From the NCBI GenBank assembly GCA_910588495.1, contig CAJUPU010000025.1, positions 1 through 46,048 of the forward strand: a stretch of DNA of 46,048 nucleotides. The letters run 5' to 3'. The translations under genes and the position numbers were made by a program. Numbering within the stretch: the stretch's first letter is position 1; each line of letters opens with the position of its first letter. The notes beneath the pieces are model-generated. The model worked only from the letters and a program-made list of their open reading frames with translations. It was not told the origin of the DNA and searched no databases. Of the stretch, positions 33,020 to 39,252 are shown in pieces. Source of the stretch: an uncultured Oscillospiraceae bacterium. GTDB lineage: Bacteria > Bacillota > Clostridia > Oscillospirales > Oscillospiraceae.

Positions 33020-33074
33020 ACCAGTAAGGACCCAAAACCAGGAAATCTCACATCATATCAGGAGGTAGTTTCCA

Positions 33075-34220
33075 ATGGCTGTCAATCGTTTCGTGCTCAA
33101 CGGCATCTCCTACCACGGCAAAGGCGCGATCCAGGAGATCCCCGGCCTGGTCGCCGCCAAAGGCTTCAAGAAGGCGTTCATCGCCTCCGACCCCGACCTG
33201 GTGAAGTTCGGCATCACCAAGAAGGTCACCGACCTGCTGGACCAGAACGGCATGGCCTACCAGGTCTATGACCACATCAAGCCCAACCCCACCATCGAGA
33301 ACGTCACCGAGGGCGTGGCTGCCTACAAGAAGTCCGGGGCGGACTACATGATCGCCATCGGCGGCGGCTCCTCCATGGACACCGGCAAGGCCATCGGCAT
33401 CATCATCAACAACCCCGAGTTCGCCGACGTGCGCTCTCTGGAGGGCGTGGCTCCCACTAAGAACCGCACCGTGTACACCATCGCCGTCCCCACCACCGCC
33501 GGCACCGCCGCCGAGGCCACCATCAACTACGTCATCACCGACGTGGAGAAGAAGCGCAAGTTCGTGTGCGTGGACATCAACGACATCCCCGACATCGCCA
33601 TCGTGGATCCGGACATGATGTCCACCATGCCCAAGGGCCTCACCGCCGCCACCGGCATGGACGCCCTCACCCACGCCATCGAGGGCTACACCACCGCCGC
33701 CGCCTGGGAGCTGGCCGACTGCCTGAACCTGGAGGCCATCAAGCTGATCGCCGCCAACCTGCGCAAGGCCGTCAGCAACGACCCCGAGGGCCGGGAGGCC
33801 ATGGCTCTGGGCCAGTTCGTCACCGGCATGGCCTTCTCCAACGTGGGCCTGGGCATCGCCCACTCCATGGCCCACACCCTGGGCGCGGTGTATGACACCC
33901 CCCACGGCGTGGCCTGCGCCATGATGCTCCCCATCGTGATGGAGTACAATCAGGAGGCCACCGGCGACAAGTTCAAGCACATCGCCGAGGCCATGGGCGT
34001 GGACACCACCGGCATGGACCAAGCCGCCTACCGCAAGGCCGCCATCGACGCGGTGCGCCAGCTGTCCGTGGACGTGGGCATCCCCACCAAGCTGGAGGCC
34101 ATGAAGGAGGAGGACCTGGAGTTCCTGGCCCAGTCCGCCGCCGCCGACGCCTGCGCTCCCGGCAACCCCAAGGCCGCCTCTGTGGAGGACTTCAAGGCGC
34201 TGTTCCGCAAGATCATGTGA
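33075..34220 (+). CDS. fucO: iron-containing alcohol dehydrogenase, lactaldehyde reductase/FucO type
   Basis: A 381-aa group III alcohol dehydrogenase. NAD-binding IAIGGGSSMDTGKAIGII is at about residues 94-111, PTTAGTAAEATINYVITD at about 139-156, and the iron ligands are in ATGMDALTHAIEGY (about 193-206), HSMAHTLGA and DTPHGVACAM. Long stretches, including NNPEFADVRSLEG and RKFVCVDINDIP, resemble E. coli FucO, which interconverts lactaldehyde and 1,2-propanediol. A role in fucose or rhamnose fermentation is likely, but other aldehydes are possible. AGGAGG precedes the ATG by 9 nt. Monocistronic with its own promoter and a strong terminator at 34239-34272; codon use is highly biased, suggesting strong expression. 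Confidence 0.9.
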   Translation: MAVNRFVLNGISYHGKGAIQEIPGLVAAKGFKKAFIASDPDLVKFGITKKVTDLLDQNGMAYQVYDHIKPNPTIENVTEGVAAYKKSGADYMIAIGGGSSMDTGKAIGIIINNPEFADVRSLEGVAPTKNRTVYTIAVPTTAGTAAEATINYVITDVEKKRKFVCVDINDIPDIAIVDPDMMSTMPKGLTAATGMDALTHAIEGYTTAAAWELADCLNLEAIKLIAANLRKAVSNDPEGREAMALGQFVTGMAFSNVGLGIAHSMAHTLGAVYDTPHGVACAMMLPIVMEYNQEATGDKFKHIAEAMGVDTTGMDQAAYRKAAIDAVRQLSVDVGIPTKLEAMKEEDLEFLAQSAAADACAPGNPKAASVEDFKALFRKIM

Positions 34221-34238
34221 GCTGTTTCCCCGGATCGG

Positions 34239-34272
34239 ACAGGGGCGGGCAATGTGCCCGCCCCTGTTTTTT
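34239..34272 (+). terminator. intrinsic terminator after fucO
   Basis: 12-bp arms ACAGGGGCGGGC / GCCCGCCCCTGT followed by TTTTTT. Confidence 0.9.
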
Positions 34273-34293
34273 CGAGTTTTTTGTCTTTTTCCC

Positions 34294-34322
34294 TTGACAA
34301 GCGCCGCAGCAGGACGTATAAT
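34294..34322 (+). promoter_or_regulatory. strong promoter of rplJ-rplL
   Basis: Perfect TTGACA (34294-34299) and TATAAT (34317-34322) with a 17-bp spacer. Confidence 0.92.
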
Positions 34323-34329
34323 ACTTTGC

Positions 34330-34478
34330 GTGTTCAAAGACAGCGGGTGGCGAAGCCGCCATAAATCCCGCCGAGAATGCAGCCGATACGTTTATGATTG
34401 CGCTGTTTTCGTGTGGACACGAGGGCAGTGCTTTTCTTATGGAAAACACCTGCCGCAACAAATTACCCGGAGGTGAAT
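34330..34478 (+). ncRNA. ribosomal protein L10 leader
   Basis: The ~150-nt untranslated leader between the promoter and rplJ contains the GC-rich helix AGCGGGTGGC/GCCGCC region and the AAATCCCGCCGAGAATGC segment typical of the Firmicutes L10 leader, in which L10 (with L7/L12) binds its own mRNA to repress it. The position and length fit; I did not run a covariance model. Confidence 0.72.
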
Positions 34479-34485
34479 TCAAACA

Positions 34486-35028
34486 ATGCCTAACGCAAAG
34501 GTTCTCAGTGAGAAGCAGGCCGTCGTGGCCGCCCTGGTGGACGATCTGAAGGCCGCCAGTTCCGGCGTCCTGGTGGACTACAAGGGCATCACCGTGGCCG
34601 AGGACACCGCCCTGCGCCATGAGCTGCGTGAGAATGGCGTGGAGTACGCTGTGGTGAAGAACACCCTGTTGCGCCGCGCTCTGGATGACGTGGATCTGGG
34701 CGAGCTGGACGGGGTGCTCAACGGCACCACTTCCATGGCCATCTCCAAGGAAGACCCCATCGCCCCCATGCGCATCGTCAACAAGTACGCCAAGCAGATG
34801 GGCGACCGCTTCAACATCAAGGCCGGTTTCATGGACGGCAAGGTGCTCCCCCTGGACGATGTGTTCGCCCTGGCCGAGCTGCCCTCCAAGGAAGCCCTGC
34901 TGGGCCAGGTCCTGGGCATGATGCTGGCCCCCATCACCAGCCTGGCCATCGTCATCAAGGCCATCGCCGAGAAGGACGGCCAGCCTGCCGCCGAAGCCCC
35001 CGCCGAGGAGGCCCCCGCCGCCGAGTGA
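34486..35028 (+). CDS. rplJ: 50S ribosomal protein L10
   Basis: A 180-aa ribosomal stalk base protein. The N-terminal domain has SEKQAVVAALVDDLKAASS and VLVDYKGITVAEDTALRHEL (about residues 5-44), then VVKNTLLRRAL (about 56-66). The C-terminal helix that binds L7/L12 dimers follows, ending in an Ala/Glu-rich tail (PAAEAPAEEAPAAE). Start at 34486 after CCGGAGGTGAATTC. Cotranscribed with rplL and autoregulated through the L10 leader. Confidence 0.97.
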   Translation: MPNAKVLSEKQAVVAALVDDLKAASSGVLVDYKGITVAEDTALRHELRENGVEYAVVKNTLLRRALDDVDLGELDGVLNGTTSMAISKEDPIAPMRIVNKYAKQMGDRFNIKAGFMDGKVLPLDDVFALAELPSKEALLGQVLGMMLAPITSLAIVIKAIAEKDGQPAAEAPAEEAPAAE

Positions 35029-35073
35029 GCGGCACACATACTTTGATTTTTGAACATTAGGAGGAATATCATC

Positions 35074-35448
35074 ATGGCTAGCGAGAAGATCACTGCTCTG
35101 ATCGAAGAAGTCAAAGCCCTTACCGTCCTGGAGCTGAACGACCTGGTCAAGGCTCTGGAAGAGGAGTTCGGCGTTTCCGCCGCCGCCATGGCCGCGCCTG
35201 CCGCCGGCGCCGCCGCCCCCGCCGCCGAGGAAAAGACCGAGTTCGACGTGGTCCTGGCCGGCTTCGATGCCGCCGCCAAGATCAAGGTCATCAAGGTGGT
35301 CCGCGAGATCACCGGCCTGGGCCTGGCCGAGGCGAAGGCCGCCGTCGAGGGCACTCCCAAGACCCTGAAGGAGGCGGTGTCCAAGGACGAGGCCGAGGAG
35401 CTGAAGAAGAAGATCGAAGAGGCCGGCGGCAAGGTGGAGCTGAAGTAA
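35074..35448 (+). CDS. rplL: 50S ribosomal protein L7/L12
   Basis: A 124-aa stalk protein present in several copies per ribosome and needed for translation factor GTPase action. It has the N-terminal dimerisation domain (LIEEVKALTVLELNDLVKAL), an Ala-rich hinge (AAMAAPAAGAAAPAAEE) and the C-terminal domain with KIKVIKVVREITGLGLAEAK. ATG at 35074, nine bases after AGGAGG. In many Firmicutes rpoB-rpoC follow; here a strong terminator and an accessory region follow instead. Confidence 0.97.
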   Translation: MASEKITALIEEVKALTVLELNDLVKALEEEFGVSAAAMAAPAAGAAAPAAEEKTEFDVVLAGFDAAAKIKVIKVVREITGLGLAEAKAAVEGTPKTLKEAVSKDEAEELKKKIEEAGGKVELK

Positions 35449-35510
35449 GCCTCTGCCTGCTTGTTCCCGTCTCAAGCAATCCACGCATAGTATCATTCGA
35501 ATAATGACTC

Positions 35511-35551
35511 AAATCGAGCCAGTAGGATTCGTTCCGCTGGCTCGATTTTTT
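35511..35551 (+). terminator. intrinsic terminator of rplJ-rplL
   Basis: 12-bp arms AAATCGAGCCAG / CTGGCTCGATTT followed by TTTTTAT. It marks the end of the core operon; GC content falls immediately after it. Confidence 0.88.
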
Positions 35552-35947
35552 ATGTTCAGCGTCCCCAGGCCATCCCCCGCCCATCCTCATTCTCCTCTCC
35601 TTCGGGGGCATCGGGATAGTAAAAACTTGTGCGAAAAAATCCAGAAAAACAAGGTTTTCTCAAGCAAATTCTCCCCTCCTGCACCCTGTACAACGCCCTC
35701 CGTTTGATTTTCACACTCCCCATGCCATCCCCATGAAAATCCCTCACAAAATCGGCGCGGGCGGCTGGAAATCCCGGCTTTTTTAAGCAAATAGCACCGA
35801 TTTTTGAGAAATTATTGAGTGCAGATTCTAAACTGGACGTTTGCCCCCGGAAGGGAAGAAATGAGAGCGGGGCGGGGGTGGTTCCTGGGGAGAAAAGTGG
35901 TCAAGATAGCCGGGCCAATGCGTGCGTTTTTCGTCGAACGCCGACAT
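35552..35947. other. gene-free lower-GC stretch at the start of the accessory region
   Basis: No ORF with a ribosome site and recognisable product is seen on either strand. It includes GATTTTTGAGAAA at 35799-35811, a 13-mer that recurs near 44292-44304 at the far side of the transposition genes. This interval should contain the left boundary of the inserted element, but I could not define the exact end or a target-site duplication. Confidence 0.4.
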
Positions 35948-35950
35948 AGT

Positions 35951-36165
35951 AGCTCGTTTTAATTGCAATTTTTCCGAGATTTTGTAGAAAAATTTTGCAA
36001 AAGCTCGTTTTAATTCATATTTCGTTCATATTTACCCCGCAAATCCTCACCTTAATTCACATTTTATTCATACTTTACCTACAAAATCTCCATTTAATTC
36101 GAGCTCTATCTGCAAAATCTCGGTTTAATTCCTATCCCATCCGCAAAATCTCCGTTTAATTCATC
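35951..36165 (+). repeat. degenerate tandem repeats upstream of the sigma-factor gene
   Basis: Several head-to-tail copies of a unit of the form TTTAATTC, ~10 variable bases, CYGCAAAATCTCSG. The last two full units (starting near 36093 and 36124) are each 31 bp; earlier units are longer and more diverged (near 35958, 36009 and 36051). A reverse-oriented CCGAGATTTTGTAG is near 35974-35987. They lie where an end of the transposon would be expected or may serve as operators for the sigma-factor gene. Confidence 0.6.
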
Positions 36166-36218
36166 CCATCACATTCAAAGAGGAGGTAGATATCGACAAA
36201 GAAAGCGTGTGAAATTTT

Positions 36219-36698
36219 ATGTTAGAAGAACAAAAATTGAAGGCTGAGCAGCTTTACATCAAATACTGGCATCTGATGTGCCACGTCGCCATGGAGATAC
36301 TGCAAAATTCCGCCGACGCCGAGGACGCCGTACAGCAAGCCTTCCTGTACCTGATGCTCCACATGGACAGGCTGGGGGATATTGATTCCCCTGCCACCAG
36401 GGCATACGTCACACTCACAGCCAAGCATCGGGCCATCGACCTCTACCGAAGCAGGAGGCGCTGTGAACCGGCAGACATCAGCGGTATGCGGGCGGCGGGG
36501 ATTCATCCAGAGCGGCTGGGTGTGATGGAGGCTTTGTCCCAGCTTCCGCCACGGGACAGGGATATGCTGCTGCTCCGCTTCTGGGAGGGCTACACCACCG
36601 ACGAAATTGCCGGGATGCTCCGCATGAAGAAAGACGCCATGCAGAAGGCCATCTGGCGGGCAAAAAAGAAGCTCTCCGAAAAATTGGCGGAGAGCTGA
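36219..36698 (+). CDS. sigma-70 family (ECF-like) RNA polymerase sigma factor
   Basis: A 159-aa protein with region 2 (AEDAVQQAFLYLMLHMDRLG, about residues 34-53, then TLTAKHRAIDLYRSRRR with the -10 recognition helix) and region 4 (LSQLPPRDRDMLLLRFWEGY, about 105-124, then TTDEIAGMLRMKKDAMQKAI, the helix-turn-helix for -35 binding). No anti-sigma gene is adjacent. A strong AGGAGG lies 32 nt before the ATG, too far to serve it, and there is no closer ribosome site; an in-frame stop excludes a longer start. Lower GC and position suggest it is part of the mobile region and may switch on its genes. Confidence 0.82.
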   Translation: MLEEQKLKAEQLYIKYWHLMCHVAMEILQNSADAEDAVQQAFLYLMLHMDRLGDIDSPATRAYVTLTAKHRAIDLYRSRRRCEPADISGMRAAGIHPERLGVMEALSQLPPRDRDMLLLRFWEGYTTDEIAGMLRMKKDAMQKAIWRAKKKLSEKLAES

Positions 36699-36750
36699 AA
36701 GCGAAAAAAAACGCAATTTTCGTCATAATAATGGAGGGGATTACTTCATG

Positions 36751-36926
36751 GAAGCAATGATGCTGAATTGGCCCCAAGCGAAAGGGGAAAAGTCAGCCTT
36801 TAGGCCACACTATTGCGAAGAAAAGAGAAATTCTCCTAATATTGATTCGAGAATTATAGGGAGCAATGATACTGAACTTGCCCCAAAGCGAACACGGAAA
36901 AGTCAGCTTTTCCAGCCACATATTGA
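36751..36926 (+). repeat. two ~65-bp direct repeats between the sigma factor and the Cys-rich gene
   Basis: Copy A (36752-36815) and copy B (36862-36926) share the order GCAATGATRCTGAA, TGCCCC or GGCCCC, AAGCGAA, GGAAAAGTCAGC, GCCACA, TATTG. They are offset by 109 bp, not a multiple of three, so they are not repeated protein coding. A third partial match, ATATTGATTCGAG (about 36839), resembles the end of copy B (ATATTGATACGAG). Short hairpins can form inside each copy. Function unknown: protein-binding sites or a structured RNA are both possible. Confidence 0.6.
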
Positions 36927-36939
36927 TACGAGGTGATAC

Positions 36940-37443
36940 ATGATGCGTTCTCTTTTTCCCAGGTTCCGATGCCGGGAGTGCCCCTATCTCCTGCAGGTCG
37001 GGCCTACGCTGGCCCCCACCTATTACTGTGACGGCTTTCCAGGCAAGCGAAAGCCGAAGCGGTTTCCACGGTCCGGGCCTACATATCCAAAGCCGTGGTG
37101 CCCGAGACTGATTTCGCCGCCCATCTGCCGCGTCTACGATTTCATCGACGAACGCCACCGCTTCATGGATTCCCTGACGCGGGAAGCCTGGGAAGCCCAT
37201 CCCAAGAAATGCATCAGCCCTGAGCGCAGGCGTTACGAGGTGAAGGCCATAGTGGAACTTGGACTCACCGCCAAACAGTTCTTTGAGGACATGCAGGACT
37301 GCTGCCTCAGCGATGTCATCCCGGACATGGAGTTCAACGGCGGCGAGGTGATTGAAATTGATGATGGTTTATGCCCCTTCCAGTTCTACGTCTATGCCAA
37401 TTCGCTGGTTATCCCCGTAGACCGGTATCTTTGGAACAGATAA
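36940..37443 (+). CDS. Cys-rich protein of unknown function in the transposon region
   Basis: A 167-aa protein I do not recognise. The N-terminal third has five cysteines (CREC at residues 11-14, then Cys30, Cys54 and Cys63) within a basic, Pro-rich stretch (FPGKRKPKRFPRSGPTYPKP), suggesting a metal-binding nucleic-acid-binding module. The C-terminal part, from YEVKAIVELGLTAKQFFEDM, is helical and acidic and ends VIPVDRYLWNR. GAGGTG sits four bases before tandem ATGs. It is downstream of the 65-bp repeats and the sigma factor and upstream of a gene-free structured stretch. Confidence 0.6.
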   Translation: MMRSLFPRFRCRECPYLLQVGPTLAPTYYCDGFPGKRKPKRFPRSGPTYPKPWCPRLISPPICRVYDFIDERHRFMDSLTREAWEAHPKKCISPERRRYEVKAIVELGLTAKQFFEDMQDCCLSDVIPDMEFNGGEVIEIDDGLCPFQFYVYANSLVIPVDRYLWNR

Positions 37444-37488
37444 AGACCGTTCCCCTGCTCTAAAGTGCAAGGCAATGTGTGCGGCTAT

Positions 37489-37566
37489 GCGAACGCGAAG
37501 CGTTCTCTTTGGGGCCCCAACAGCTTTCCCTAATCCATTAGCTTTGAGCTGCCAGGCTGTTGGGCC
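37489..37566 (+). other. hairpin-rich stretch after the Cys-rich gene
   Basis: A perfect small hairpin GAACGC-GAA-GCGTTC (about 37489-37503, followed by TCTTT) may terminate the upstream gene. Directly after it, GGCCCCAACAGC (37513-37524) pairs with GCTGTTGGGCC (37556-37566) with one bulge, enclosing smaller stems. No ORF is present. It may be a terminator region or a small structured RNA. Confidence 0.45.
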
Positions 37567-37614
37567 AGCCCCAAAAGCTGGGCTAACAAGCCTGAAAAGT
37601 CGTTCAAAAAATCC

Positions 37615-37727
37615 AGTAGTATAGTTTTTCTTTATAGATTTACTTCTGTATCAATAACTCTTAAAAGAGTTATTGATACAGATACTTACTTAATCCATAT
37701 TAGAAGAACTATTTACTAAATACTACT
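37615..37727. repeat. 113-bp imperfect palindrome (MITE-like or cruciform)
   Basis: The centre is a near-perfect palindrome with 17-bp identical arms, CTGTATCAATAACTCTT (37646-37662) and its complement (37665-37681), around two bases. The symmetry extends imperfectly outward and closes with AGTAGTAT (37615-37622) and ATACTACT (37720-37727). It is very A/T-rich, has no coding capacity and no T-run matching a terminator. A miniature inverted-repeat element or a fused pair of element ends would look like this. Confidence 0.6.
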
Positions 37728-37861
37728 CGGCGCGTTTTTTCGATTTCAAAATATATCCGCCGTAAAACACGACGCATTTTTTGGTTCAGACTCACCAGCA
37801 GAATTTTTCAGCCCGAAAATAGGAATTTCAATAATTTTTATGGTTTTATATTCAGTCAAGT

Positions 37862-38011
37862 GGTCAGGATTTCGTCAGGTGCAGGAGTTACCTGGTCAGG
37901 ATTTCGTCAGGTGCAGGAGCTACCTGGTCAGAATTTCGCCGGGCACAGGAATGCCTGGTCAGAATTTCGCCGGGCACAGGAATACCTGGTCAGAATTTCG
38001 TTGCGCATTAC
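37862..38011 (+). repeat. tandem 31-32-bp repeat array directly upstream of tnsA
   Basis: Four full units start at 37862, 37894, 37926 and 37957 (32, 32, 31, 31 bp), plus a partial fifth at 37988. Each begins GGTCAGRATTTCG and ends with an AGGART/G..CCT-type tail; units 1-2 and 3-4 form two sub-types. The array ends about 40 bp before the ribosome site of tnsA. There are no spacers, so it is not CRISPR. Phased near-three-turn sites suggest a protein-binding array, either transposase sites at an element end or operators for the transposition operon. Confidence 0.8.
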
Positions 38012-38051
38012 AAATGCTGTTAGCGGGCAATTCAGAAAAGGAGGGCACAGC

Positions 38052-38435
38052 ATGACCAAAACAGGCTTAAAAACAAGAAATTTTCAATGGTGGAGCGGCA
38101 AAAACGGCGCCCTGATACGGGTACACAGCAAGGCTGCCCGAGACTATGGCAAATGGCTGGAAGTGCAACCCGAAGTGGAAGCCTTTGAAGCCGGGAAGGC
38201 GCTGGAGCTGGAACGCCTCCCTCACGTCAACCCCACGGGCATCCGAAAGCTCTATTTCCAGCCCCAGTGGTGCAGCGATTTTTACATCAAATTTGCCGAC
38301 GGCCACATCGGAGTGCGGGAGCTGGCCGCCTCCACCGCCCTGGACAAGCAGGCTGAAATAGAAAAGCTGGAACTCTCCCGCCGCTATTGGGCGGCCATGG
38401 ATATTATTGACTGGAAGGTGGTGTTGATACCATGA
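38052..38435 (+). CDS. tnsA: TnsA-like endonuclease-domain protein with altered active site
   Basis: A 127-aa protein resembling the N-terminal catalytic domain of the Tn7 TnsA endonuclease, but less than half the length of Tn7 TnsA. The pattern KTRNFQWWSGKNG, then VHSKAARDYGKWLEVQPEVE, then YFQPQWCSDFYIKFADGHIG and VREL follows the family order. The Asp of the SDF motif is present, but the Glu expected in the S-x-x-E-R-x-Y element is Ala (SKAARDY), and the Lys usually two residues after the last acidic/Gln position is absent (VRELA). So cleavage activity is doubtful. Start at 38052 after GGAGGG; a longer frame would read through the tandem repeats. Context next to TnsB/TnsC/TniQ supports the call. 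Confidence 0.68.
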   Translation: MTKTGLKTRNFQWWSGKNGALIRVHSKAARDYGKWLEVQPEVEAFEAGKALELERLPHVNPTGIRKLYFQPQWCSDFYIKFADGHIGVRELAASTALDKQAEIEKLELSRRYWAAMDIIDWKVVLIP

Positions 38436-38472
38436 GCAAATTCGGGCGAAGTTCACTGCTCGCGCTTTAGGA

Positions 38473-39252
38473 ATGCCGCCCCCTGATAGGCACATTGCCT
38501 CGGTGAGCTTCGGAAAAGACAGTTTAGCAATGGTGCTGTATATCCTGGAACATGGCCTTCCCCTTGATGAGGTGATGTTCTATGACACCGGGATGGAGTT
38601 CGAGGCCATTTACCGCATCCGGGACAAGCTGCTCCCCATCCTGGCCGCTCGGGGCATCCGCTACACGGTACTGTCCCCGCCTGTGCCGTTCCTCTACGAC
38701 ATGCTGGAACGCCCCGTGGTGTCCAAACAGAAGGGCAGTCATTTCGGCTACGGCTGGTGCGGCGGGACGTGCCGCTGGGGCACGTCCCGGAAGCAGCAGA
38801 CGCTTGACGCCCACAGCAAGGGCGCCGCCACCGTCTACATAGGCTTTGCCGCCGACGAACCGCACCGCATCCACGGCTTGTCCCCTCCCAAATGCGCCCC
38901 GCTTGTGGAATGGGGATTCAGCGAAGCCGACTGCCTCGCCTACTGCCGGGAGCGGGGCTGGCGGTGGCTCCAAGCCTCCCCTGCCGCAGAGAGCGGATAC
39001 ATCGACCTCTACGACATCCTGGACAGAGTGTCCTGCTGGTGCTGCTCCAACAAAAACCGCAGGGAATTGAAGAATATCTTCACCTATCTCCCCGGTTATT
39101 GGGAACGGCTGAAGGCCATCCAGGCCAGATTAGACCGCCCTATGAAGGCATACCAAAACAAACGCGATGGCTGCTACGGCCGAGTGGAACAGCTCGAAAA
39201 AGTGTTTGAACAGGAAGCAAAATTTGAGAAAGCAGGTAAAAATCATGGATAA
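38473..39252 (+). CDS. PAPS-reductase-like PP-loop enzyme inside the transposition operon
   Basis: A 259-aa member of the adenine nucleotide alpha-hydrolase (PP-loop) family related to PAPS reductase and DndC. The PP-loop SFGKDS is at residues 12-17, VMFYDTGMEFEAIYRIRDKL at about 34-53, then a Cys-rich GWCGGTCRWGTSRKQQ and a second SCWCCSNKNRREL. These cysteines could hold an iron-sulfur cluster as in DndC-type enzymes. It may activate sulfur, or a base or tRNA; its role with a transposase is unknown. The ribosome site of the ATG at 38473 is weak. The same frame is open back to 38428 without a start, and an ATG at 38432 overlapping the tnsA stop is one base out of frame, suggesting a lost start. 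Confidence 0.75.
   Translation: MPPPDRHIASVSFGKDSLAMVLYILEHGLPLDEVMFYDTGMEFEAIYRIRDKLLPILAARGIRYTVLSPPVPFLYDMLERPVVSKQKGSHFGYGWCGGTCRWGTSRKQQTLDAHSKGAATVYIGFAADEPHRIHGLSPPKCAPLVEWGFSEADCLAYCRERGWRWLQASPAAESGYIDLYDILDRVSCWCCSNKNRRELKNIFTYLPGYWERLKAIQARLDRPMKAYQNKRDGCYGRVEQLEKVFEQEAKFEKAGKNHG

Noticed and set aside
36748..36936. A 62-aa protein-coding gene across the 65-bp repeats
   Set aside because: The repeated blocks fall in different frames and no ribosome site or recognisable domain is seen; the repeats themselves explain the sequence.
37862..38011. CRISPR array
   Set aside because: The 31-32-bp units are directly abutting with no unique spacers, and no cas genes are present.
37860..38435. 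A longer TnsA-like protein starting inside the tandem repeats
   Set aside because: The added residues are only the translated repeats; a GGAGGG ribosome site and ATG at 38052 fit the TnsA-like domain start.
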